Below, piece by piece: positions 37,896 through 45,816 of a DNA stretch of 45,816 nucleotides. A program made the translations under genes and the position numbers. Source of the stretch: Setaria digitata. Taxonomy: Eukaryota > Nematoda > Chromadorea > Rhabditida > Setariidae. How positions within the stretch are numbered: the stretch's first letter is position 1; every line of letters starts with the position of its first letter. Under the pieces are notes generated by a model, which was given only the letters and a program-made list of their open reading frames with translations, was not told the origin of the DNA and did no database searches. The stretch covers positions 1-45,816 of the forward strand of contig RCAB01000484.1 of the NCBI GenBank assembly GCA_003640385.1, written 5' to 3'.

Positions 37896-37951
37896 AAATA
37901 ATAAATTAAGTATGTATATATATATATATATATATACTTAATTTATTATTT
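37896..37951. repeat. 56-bp near-perfect inverted repeat with TA core
   Basis: Left arm 37896-37913 (AAATAATAAATTAAGTAT) and right arm 37934-37951 are exact reverse complements, with an alternating TA core between them. A further TA tract lies at 37870-37890. It could extrude a cruciform or, if transcribed, a hairpin. Confidence 0.9.
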
Positions 37952-38065
37952 GATATATTTTGTTAGGGAATGTAGTTTGGATGAGGTATTATATTACAGT
38001 AATCAAATTGCTATAAGAAATGTTAGATTTTTAGATCAAAAATAATGATAAAAGGAAAGGAGGGA

Positions 38066-38084
38066 GGGGGGGGGGGGGGGGGGG
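38066..38084. repeat. 19-base G homopolymer
   Basis: An uninterrupted G run occurs in otherwise AT-rich DNA, preceded by GGAAAGGAGGGA and followed two bases later by an N at 38087. Its length is probably unreliable. Confidence 0.9.
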
Positions 38085-39080
38085 AANTATTAACAGTTTG
38101 AAAAGAGACAAGGTTAGAAGAGGGAGGAAGGTGTTCATTCATTTCTGGGGTGGAGGAAATCTCGACTGTTAGTCGAGACAAGTTGTAAGTTTCGGTCAAG
38201 GTCATATAGATTATTGTCTTCCTCTTCCTCCTTCCCAGTTTCTCTTTTTTTCTTTTTCCTCTCTTCCTCTCTCCAAAAATTTTAATTAATCATTTCTGGT
38301 GCAGAAATATTCTTTAATCATACAGTTTTTCAATTATTGTGGCATTATTCTTTCCTTTTACTTTTTTATTCATTCCTTCTTTATATATAACTTTTCTTTA
38401 TCTTTTCTATTTTTTTTTTTTTTTTGGTGAAATAAATTGCAAACAGAGTGATGCTAAAGTATAAGATTTAGTTAAAGTTTTTAATTCCAATGTTAGAACG
38501 TTCCAAAACGAGATTTATTCATTTAGTGAACACGGGTAAATTATGAATGCAACTGTTCGTTTTCGTTTTTTTTCCCCAATATCTTATAATTTTATAAACT
38601 TTTTAGAAAAAAAAAATCTTCCGTAATATTTCTTATAAAACATCCTTCGTATCTGTTCAATTTGTATCTTTTGATATTTCATGCCTTACATATTTTTATC
38701 GTTTTGTATGCATAATTTTTAACATCATTATTTAATTCATTTTTTTTTTCCATTTTTAATTGGCTTTTTTTTATTGCGCTCGTCCTATGATTTAAGTAAA
38801 AAAATTTCTGCTTCTTCTTAGAAAATAGAAAAAAAAGTCCGAAGTTACTGTTTATCATATATGCTTATATATCTGTGCTTATTAATTTTTTAATTACATC
38901 CCGTACCATATTTTATTTTATAGCTTCAAAAAAAAAAAAGAAAAAAGATACCTTAATAGGAACTTGGTTATTTTCTAGGATTAAACTTTCAGATTTATTT
39001 ATTTCAAGAAACTTTTTATAGGGTTGATAACTTTACTTTATTATTTCCTATCAAACCAAATTAATTTATAATCACTCTGG

Positions 39081-42000
39081 ATGAGTGCAACCCACCCAGC
39101 GGATGAAGGCGCCAGTGGTACCGCTTGGCCGAACAAAAAAGAGGATTACGTATTGCAAGATTCCATTGGTATCGGTGCAACGGCTACCGTTTATAAGGTT
39201 CATCGTTTTTTTTTTTTTTTTTTTTTTCCTTCTGAAATAATGAAATGGTTTCTATGAGCATTATGAAATTAGGTAATAGGTTGTATTTTATGTTTTATAT
39301 TCTACTGATATTTGACATATTACTATTTCTCACTTTTAGGCACTCTGCATTCCACGAAACGAACTCTGCGCGATTAAATGTATTAATCTCGAAAAATGTC
39401 AAACTTCAGTCGACGAGCTCTTCCATGAAATAAATGTAAGGAAAATTTTTTAGAGCAAAAAGTAATAGAATACTAAGGCATTAAAAAACCACATAGGTAA
39501 ATGTATTTGATGAAGATATTAAAATATATGAATAATGTAGATTTAGATGATGAATGAAAAGCTTTGAGAATGTTTCGTAAGAAATTTACTGAGGAAATAT
39601 CTTGATTTTTCGAGGTTGCTAATTTGATAATTTTTTCCATCATTTAGGCAATGGCGTTATGTATGCATCCGAATGTCGTTATGTATCATACATCGTTCGT
39701 TGTTGGAGAAGAATTATGGGTTGTTATGCGTCTTTTAAATTGTGGAAGTATGCTTGATATCCTGAAACGACGTATAAAGGTAGCTTGTTTACCTTGAAAA
39801 TAGGATATTTCAAGAAGCACATTACTAACAAATCAGATCTTGTTTAATATTCTGGTTCGTTATTTTCGAGACAGTCAAGTAAATAAACGGAGTTCATTAT
39901 TTATTTTGTACCCTGCGTTTATTTCGGCATATTCTAAATAATTTATAAATATGATTTGTATAGGCTATGGGAAAAGAAGCGGCTTCATCAGGTGTTTTGG
40001 ATGAAGTAACGATTGCTACAGTGTTGAAAGAAGTGTTGCGGGGATTGGAGTATTTCCATAGCAGCGGACAGATACATCGTGATATCAAAGTAAATAATTT
40101 CCAAATAATAAAACTCAGATTTCCGTGGTTTTTTTTTTTCAAAAATATAGGGAAAATTTTTTTAGGCTGGCAATATACTGATCGCTGATGATGGCACGGT
40201 TCAAATTGCGGATTTTGGCGTTTCTGGATGGCTTGCTGCAAGTCAGGGAGACTTGTCTAGACAGGTTGGTTATTACTTGAGTAATGGAAGTTTTTTTTGA
40301 ATAAGTTAGAACAGCGAGATTTCTCTTGAATTTTTATTTTTCACAATATTATATTGTGATTCTTACAGAAAGTTCGGCATACATTTGTCGGAACGCCCTG
40401 CTGGATGGCTCCGGAAGTTATGGAGCAGGTTTCGGGATACGATTTCAAGGCTGATATCTGGAGTTTTGGGATTTTAGCTATTGAATTAGCAACTGGCACA
40501 GCTCCTTATCATAAATTTCCCCCGATGAAGGTTGGTTTTAATGGAGGAAGAAGTTTTTGCTCTTTTTTCCACATGTTTTTAGTTAACATTTTTTTTTGTT
40601 TTGTATTTCTTTGTTTTTTGCTTTTTTTTTTTTTTTTTTTGATCTTTTTCACAATTTGATGAAAGTATAAAAATGTAGAAATTACTCAAATTATAATCCC
40701 TTTTTTTCTGTTTGTTCTGATTATTAATTGCGGGATATTCTAAGGTTTTGATGTTAACGCTGCAAAATGATCCGCCAAATTTGGACACAAATGCGGAAAG
40801 GAAAGATCAATATAAGGCATATGGAAAAAATTTTCGCCATGTTATAAAAGATTGCTTGCAGGTATTTGTTCATTAACTGAATCATTGTTCATTTTTTTTT
40901 CTTTGGCAATTCAATTAATTTTTTTTCCGTTGGATCTGAAAGCCAGCAATGGGAATAAACCAATGTCTGTTTCTATAACATACCATTAATTTACTCAGAA
41001 CTAAAATCAGTAGTAGATAATGAGGCATTTTTAGAAAGACCCATCGAAGCGACCAACTGCAAGCGAACTTTTGAAGTATTCCTTTTTCAAGAAGGCTAAA
41101 GACAAGAAATATTTGGTGCATGCGTTAATTGAAAATTTAGCATCTATGCAACTTCCATCTCATCATCAAACTGATGCACCGAAAAAGGTAACAGCATCCG
41201 TAACTTGCATTTTGAGCAGTAATTTCTGTTTGCTGACTAATTAGAAAATTTGACTAGACTTAATATGAGGAGAACATCGCGTTTTTACTTGACTTTGATT
41301 TTTAATACTGGTATTACTATTCCTTATTCCGGACAATCTGTAGTTTCGATCTTTTAACCTGCCGCAATTTCTTTTCTTCTTCGATTCTTAGATCCTTCAT
41401 AGGAAAATTAGCGGTTTTAAGCATTTAAGGCAGAAAGGTGAATGAATTTCAGCATTCCAATTTCTCTTGCATATAGTTAATGTGGATTCTAAATGGATGG
41501 CTCAATAGAAAAGATTCCTTTGAGATCGCATTGGGCATATAAATCTATTTACTTTCTCGGGCATATAAATCTATTTACTTTCTCGTTGAAACCAGTATTA
41601 TATGTTTGACAGGGGATTATATTTTTAGGTGGCCTCTGGTAAACTGAAGAAGAATTCGGAGGGAAACTGGGAATTCGAACCAGAAGAGAGTGAATCAGAA
41701 GAAGAGGGTGAGAAAATGGATGCTCCAATGACTTCAGCCGCAGCAACAACTGCCTCAGAAACGATTAATTTGGTATTTTTATTTTATCAGAATTTCAAAA
41801 TTTTACTTAATTTTTGAATACTTTAAATGAAAATTGTTTTTTTTTTCTTTTTTTCATTCTCATGTGGCAGGTAAAAGGGATATGTGGGTAGAAAAGTATT
41901 GTGCTGGATATACTACTACCGTCACTGCCACTACTACTATGTGTCTGAGAAGTGAATATTGGTAGAAAGATTACTGTGATAACACACATCAGTTGATCGA

Positions 42001-42433
42001 AACTTTTCAGGATCATTGGAGGTAAGTTAGTTTTCGCTTGTAAATAATAATTTTTCTACAAGTCCATTCCTTTTCTTTTTCCATTAGTTTAATGTATTTG
42101 TTGATCGGTGACTCTTCTTAAATTCAGGTACTGCGTGTAAGGAATGCGCAAAAAGAACTGAATGATATCAAATTTGATTATACTCCATCGGTGGATACCG
42201 TTGAAGGTATAGCACATGAGTTGGTTGCAGCTGAACTAATCGATGGTCATGACCTTGTTGTTGTGGCAGCAAATTTAAAGAAGCTTGTGGATGCTGCATT
42301 ATCGAAAAGTGATAAAAAGTCAGTTACCTTTGCTCTAAGTTCGGTGCCACCACAAGAAATGCCAGATGAACGTGCATTAATAGGTTTTGCACAAATATCA
42401 CTGATCGATTCGAGTAATGCTCAAAGTGATTGA
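39081..42433 (+). CDS. gck-3: GCK-3: STE20-family kinase, SPAK/OSR1 orthologue
   Basis: Ten exons: 39081-39197, 39340-39435, 39648-39779, 39964-40089, 40166-40264, 40369-40530, 40745-40861, 41035-41187, 41629-41772, 42128-42433 (TGA). All splice in phase 0, giving 483 aa. The kinase domain (about 23-310) is intact: glycine loop GIGATATV (30-37), Lys52 in CAIK, HRDIK (153-157), DFG (173-175), and T-loop [16 protein letters not shown] whose Thr195 is the WNK-phosphorylated Thr (OSR1 T185). A second regulatory S-motif follows as VASGKL (Ser337), then an acidic linker. The C-terminal CCT/PF2 domain (about 383-483), from [15 protein letters not shown] to LIGFAQISL, binds RFxV/I motifs in WNK kinases and ion transporters. 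In C. elegans WNK-1 and GCK-3 control the CLH-3 chloride channel and osmotic responses. Nothing is broken; C. elegans GCK-3 has a longer N-terminus, so an upstream exon remains possible. Confidence 0.96.
41533..41584. repeat. Perfect 26-bp tandem duplication in gck-3 intron 8
   Basis: Two identical adjacent 26-base units (41533-41558 and 41559-41584), each starting GGGCATATAAATC and ending TTTCTC, end 44 bases before the exon 9 acceptor. Confidence 0.95.
42011..42021 (+). other. Possible 11-nt micro-exon in gck-3 intron 9
   Basis: GATCATTGGAG is bracketed by a consensus acceptor (CTTTTCAG ending 42010) and a consensus donor (GTAAGT at 42022). Eleven bases would shift frame after Leu382 and reach a stop inside exon 10 within a few codons, removing the whole CCT domain. 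Skipping it restores the conserved LVLR-type junction, so the main product excludes it. It may be only a decoy. Confidence 0.2.
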
Positions 42434-42594
42434 ATTATTCCACTCAATATTTTTATTGATTCGGGAGAAATTCTGGGTCGTTGACTAACTGTAGAAGTGA
42501 TTTGGATTTGTATTTGTGATTTCATCATTCATTCATTCTTCTTTTCCTTATTTGATATTATATGATTCCAGAAGTTAACAGTCGAATAAAATGC

Positions 42595-42600
42595 ATAGCA
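42595..42600 (+). terminator. Poly(A) signal AATAAA for gck-3
   Basis: AATAAA lies about 160 bases after the gck-3 stop, in reasonable 3'UTR range. Confidence 0.55.
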
Positions 42601-45180
42601 ATAGCAATAAGAAAAGTTAGGTTTGCAATTAGCATAATACTTTCGTTCTTTCAAATTTGTCAAATTGCAGTTCATAATGGAAAATTTAGTACAAATGTCT
42701 GAAATGGTTTCAAAACGGTTTTTCTTTTAAAACTTTAAAAGTGCAAATTTTTATAGTGAGAATTCTTTTTGAAACTGCCATTAGGAAAAAATTGTTAACG
42801 GAACGAGGAATTTTTTTCAGTTGTTTTTTCTACTCAGACCGAACGGTTTAATACTGATCAGAAATGTTCGAACAGGCGTGCAATTTTTTTTTTTTTTAAA
42901 CTAAATGTTATGCAGGAAATTTTATTTCAGTTCCTTCGGGAACTGGTTAATTGCCTTTTATTGGCTAAAGGATTATGTCTCTTTGCGGACTCGAATAAAT
43001 AATTGCTTCTTAAAGTAAAATTTCGTATTTTTCGGATTTAGCTCTTTTTTTTTTTTCCCCTTATCTACTTGCTAAGTGTGAAATAAGATTGCATGAGTAT
43101 TTTACATTTTACTCATAGATTACTGCTTGTCGGAAAATATTTTGGAATTAATTAAATGACTGAATTATTGCCTCCATCAGAAATGTGCTTTTTCTAATCA
43201 TACTTTCATATGGATTTTGTCTGTGAAAGTTATCTTCTGATTGTAAATCCGCTCGCATTGTCATGGGGATTTATTGATTGATTGTTTTGGTCAGTTTTCA
43301 TGTTTCTCTTTTTTTTTTTTTACCAGAAACACCTTCACGATGTTACCGTCAAATTAGCAACAACTATGTTTTACTAATACATTTTAAAATTACGGTAACT
43401 GCTTGCAGCGCCCCGTTACTTGTAATTATAATTAAAAATAGCTATTGAATTTATCTCATATATAATCAAACTTATAAAGTTATTGTGATATTTTGTTCCG
43501 TTATATATATATATATATATATATATATCCTTTCAGAGTGATGTCACAGTTTATACGATGAAATTTTACAAAATACAGTTTTAGAGTAGGTCGGAACAGT
43601 GACTGAAAAATGGATGTTAGATAGAATGCTACAAAATTAAAACATTATTGAATTAATATCATTATAATTAGGAGGAGTGCATTAGGGGATTATTTTTTTA
43701 AGGTCTTTTCATTCCCACATTTTTCTAATGCATAGGAGACAATATAGGGGTGATTTTAAACAAGGTGACATCATTCAAAGGTAGAGAAATTCTACAAATT
43801 TGCTCAGTTTTCTATGCTCCGCTATTATTTCTTGTTTATTTTTTGTCGGAAAAATTTTTCTAAATTATCGTTTTTACTAAGGCTATAAATGATATTAATT
43901 ACTCTCATCTGGCTCATTATCATATGACACATAATGTGGATGTGCTTTTTCTGTATATTTCAATTATTTCCTCTTAAAGAATAGCCAACCGCGGAAACAT
44001 TAGTGAGATTTCGGGAAAAGCTTTTTTTTTTACTTATATAATGGATATGGAATTAAAAAGGGAATGTTAACTACACCCGCTTTTCTATGAAATATGTTTG
44101 TCCGTATATTATTTTCCGTTCATCCGTAAGTAATTATCGAGTGGAGTACGGAAAGGGTATGATTGATTGAACTCACCGAATAAATTATCGCCAAAAAATA
44201 ATAAGGGCAAATAATATACTGCTTAATCAATGTTGAAGTAATGTTTTATAATATTAAATGAAAAGTTTTGGAAGAGGTAGCTTCAACGTTTTTACTTCAT
44301 CTCATCGATTGAGTTTCGGGAATTGCTTACATCGTTTGATACTATTTTAGGAAGGTAGAAATTGCTTGCTATATTAAAATTCTAATGAAGAGCTTAATTT
44401 GTCTTTTATATCAGATTTCCCCGGCAGAATTAATTAATATAGACAGTCCCTCATAAAATTACATTCGAATTTTTAGGCTTCATGTTAAAGCATCTAGTAT
44501 TGAGGATCGAGTTTTATTTCCAATTGCGATTTACACAATTTATATATCAACTTTTGCGCATAATTGAGTTTCGAGTTCTTTAAAAATTAAGTTTTTGACG
44601 TGGAATTTTGGAAATTGCATATATGTATATGAAATCTTTGGAATCTATTCGACAAAAAAGGGAAAGAAACGGGATAAGGAGATTTGATTTACTTTTAAAA
44701 TGCACTAACTAAATGGATGTAAGGTTTGGAAAAGAGGGGTAGAGAACCACTACTCCCGGGATATCTCGGGATTCCTGAGAAGTACACTGCAGGAAGAAAA
44801 AAAAGCGCACTAGCTAACCGGAGAGTGATACGCTCGTTGTCTGCGTCATCAATCAATAAATGCTAAAGCTAATTCTTTTCATTCAAGAATTGTTATAAAT
44901 TTATCGTACAGGAAAAATTTAGTTAAGACTTACTAGTACAAGATTTTGGTTAAAACTTCACGAAAATTCACTGATAAAACTGATAAATTAGTGAGGTACT
45001 ATTTCTTGTCAAACGTGTTTCTTATGTGACGTGCGGCGCGCGGCAGAGGTACGCGTCGCGGTTCCAGTTGATAATAGGCATTGATTGCCACTGTGAATCA
45101 TCAGTTGGTTGGAGTGGTGGCGTAGCTAACGGTTGCTTGGCTGTGGGGTTGTTGTGGACTGTTTAACTGGTGTAGAGTTT
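42601..45180. other. Intergenic region downstream of gck-3
   Basis: AT-rich, with a (TA)n run at 43502-43528 and several T runs. From about 44740 GC content rises, and 45028-45065 is strongly CpG-rich (CGGCGCGCGG, ACGCGTCGCG). No coding sequence was recognised. Confidence 0.6.
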
Positions 45181-45240
45181 GACGTGATATCTGGCACGTG
45201 ACACGTCGTGCGTGGTACGTTACACGTGATAGGTTGTGTA
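45181..45240 (+). promoter_or_regulatory. CACGTG / ACGT motif cluster upstream of the right-edge gene
   Basis: Two exact CACGTG E-boxes (45195-45200 and 45223-45228) lie with further ACGTGA, CACGTCG and TACGTTAC words within 60 bases, about 165-210 bases before the probable acceptor at 45390. bHLH factors of the MAX/MXL, HLH-30 (TFEB) and AHA/HIF classes bind such cores. The role here is inferred only from position and density. Confidence 0.4.
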
Positions 45241-45380
45241 CAGATTTAACGACACATATATACTGATTTGGGATAAATTACGAGACGTTTAAAATTGTTA
45301 CATTTTGTGGAAAAAATCGTATGCATTATATTTGGTCGTAAATGCGAAGAATTGAAATGGATGGAATATTGTCAAAAAGG

Positions 45381-45404
45381 AATATTTCAGTTAGCTGTGA
45401 CAAA
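45381..45404 (+). promoter_or_regulatory. Spliced-leader-type acceptor before the right-edge gene
   Basis: AATATTTCAG ends at 45390, 14 bases before the ATG at 45405. TTTCAG close to a start codon is the typical nematode trans-splice arrangement, and it supports the choice of the 45405 frame. Confidence 0.5.
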
Positions 45405-45816
45405 ATGCTACTTTTGGATGAAACATTTTCATCAAATGGCTATTATCACTATACGTCGTCATCGTCGTCGTCATCATCATCATCATCGTCATCATCATGC
45501 TCCTCATCGGAGTATGATGGTGATGAACGTTATGGTGGCTTTTCACCACGTTCATTGTTAACGATGGCAATACAGCGACGACGTGTTATTTATAACAGTA
45601 AGGAACGTGATCTGAGGCGAGAATTGCTGCATACAAGTTTGATTCAATCGTTGTGCAAATATCTCGGTGAACGTCGTGCCAAGCGGCATCAGCAACGACG
45701 TGCTGCGAAACGTCATCGCAGAAGGAGCAGTCGGGAAAATCGGAAACGTGAGTACTCGTCGTCGTCCTGCGGGTCGGAGTCCGATTTCCGGGTTGAAACC
45801 CACCCGGGGATCATCA
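45405..45816 (+). CDS. Ser/Arg-rich protein, 5' part only; weak IER-like motif
   Basis: The frame is open from ATG 45405 to the window end (137 codons, no stop). Residues 1-17 are followed by a run of 14 Ser, one Cys and three Ser encoded by mixed TCG/TCA codons. Then comes RRRVIYNSKERDLRREL and LLHTSLIQSLCKYL, and then a strongly basic stretch (ERRAKRHQQRRAAKRHRRR) that could act as a nuclear localisation signal. IYNS plus a following LH..L..SL..L pattern loosely recalls the N-terminal motif of immediate-early response (IER2/IER5) proteins, but this is memory-based and weak. A GTGAGT at 45748 is a possible donor, so the exon may end there. GC content and CpG codons differ sharply from neighbouring genes. 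Function unknown. Confidence 0.55.
   Translation, partial: MLLLDETFSSNGYYHYTSSSSSSSSSSSSSSCSSSEYDGDERYGGFSPRSLLTMAIQRRRVIYNSKERDLRRELLHTSLIQSLCKYLGERRAKRHQQRRAAKRHRRRSSRENRKREYSSSSCGSESDFRVETHPGII

Larger units (their letters stand above)
36070..39080. other. Intergenic region snx-6 to gck-3, low complexity
   Basis: Candidate snx-6 poly(A) signals AATAAA occur at 36323-36328 and 36347-36352. The rest holds simple repeats: (TC)n at 36726-36755 running into (GT)n, (GATT)6 at 36967-36990, TA tracts with a palindrome at 37896-37951, a G run at 38066-38084 followed by an N at 38087, and an 8-bp stem-loop at 38160-38178. No coding similarity was seen. A non-coding first exon or promoter of gck-3 may be at the right end; TTTTTATAG at 39021 is a possible acceptor 60 bases before the ATG. 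Confidence 0.6.

Noticed and set aside
39897..40241. 114-codon minus-strand frame
   Set aside because: Antisense to gck-3 exons 4 and 5, which encode the catalytic loop and DFG motif.
41871..42021. Larger alternative exon after GTGGCAG in gck-3 intron 9
   Set aside because: It would read VKGICG then stop. No homologous sequence is expected, since the exon 9 to 10 junction already matches OSR1/SPAK exactly.
45295..45561. His/Arg/Met-rich frame overlapping the right-edge gene
   Set aside because: The histidines come from reading the TCA/TCG serine repeat out of frame. The 45405 frame stays open to the window end and has a TTTCAG acceptor at the right distance.
45558..45803. Minus-strand frame at the right edge
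   Set aside because: Antisense to the Arg-rich coding stretch. GC-rich coding DNA often leaves the opposite strand open.
1..45816. tRNA, rRNA, CRISPR array, complete transposon or integrated viral gene
   Set aside because: None was recognised: no cloverleaf with box A/B, no direct-repeat/spacer array, and no transposase, reverse transcriptase or integrase motif seen in the frames read.

Overview
The window is AT-rich eukaryotic DNA, and the gene content and style point to a nematode. All five complete or near-complete genes have clear C. elegans orthologues (unc-23, wdr-20, spat-1, snx-6, gck-3). Introns are numerous, bounded by short TTTCAG/TTTTAG acceptors, and mostly 80-1,000 bp, with a few of 2-5 kb. 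That intron size, the density of homopolymer tracts and the spacing between genes suggest a filarial or other spirurid (clade III) worm rather than Caenorhabditis. The species is inferred; nothing here fixes it. No bacterial genes, rRNA, tRNA or CRISPR were recognised.

Layout. 1-3097: simple-sequence DNA (a TTCAT-type tract at 1-560) and AT-rich non-coding DNA with one local duplication. 3098-6799 (+): unc-23/BAG2 co-chaperone in five visible exons; the true 5' end may lie further upstream. 6840-11740: intergenic, with two degenerate repeats and one unexplained higher-GC island. 11775-19105 (+): WDR20-type WD40 protein, 14 exons. 19106-21266: convergent intergenic DNA. 21267-24559 (-): SPAT-1/Bora, the Polo-kinase activator, rebuilt from ten small exons. 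24560-26110: divergent promoter region shared by spat-1 and snx-6, with CRE-like sites and a 30-bp tandem repeat. 26111-36069 (+): SNX-6 (SNX5/6 SNX-BAR retromer partner), 12 exons, with one 5-kb intron. 36070-39080: intergenic low-complexity DNA, including a 19-G run and a long TA palindrome. 39081-42433 (+): GCK-3 (SPAK/OSR1 kinase), 10 exons. 42434-45390: intergenic DNA ending in a CpG- and CACGTG-rich stretch. 45405 to the window end (+): 5' part of a serine- and arginine-rich gene, product unknown.

Exon boundaries were worked out by hand from phase, splice consensus and remembered human/C. elegans family sequence. For wdr-20, spat-1, snx-6 and gck-3 every exon junction closes in phase from start to stop. 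The genes do not form one pathway: they cover Hsp70 co-chaperoning (UNC-23), deubiquitinase regulation (WDR-20/USP-46), mitotic entry (SPAT-1/PLK-1), endosome-to-Golgi sorting (SNX-6) and osmotic/ion-transport signalling (WNK-GCK-3). The snx-6/gck-3 same-strand neighbour pair also appears to exist in C. elegans.

The most interesting items are: the diverged SPAT-1 gene with a cyclin-docking RRKLF motif; a probable GC-AG intron and overlapping uORFs in wdr-20; a possible 11-nt poison micro-exon in gck-3; degenerate ACGTGA-core repeats recurring at several places; and the unidentified gene at the right edge. No clearly novel multi-gene system was found.
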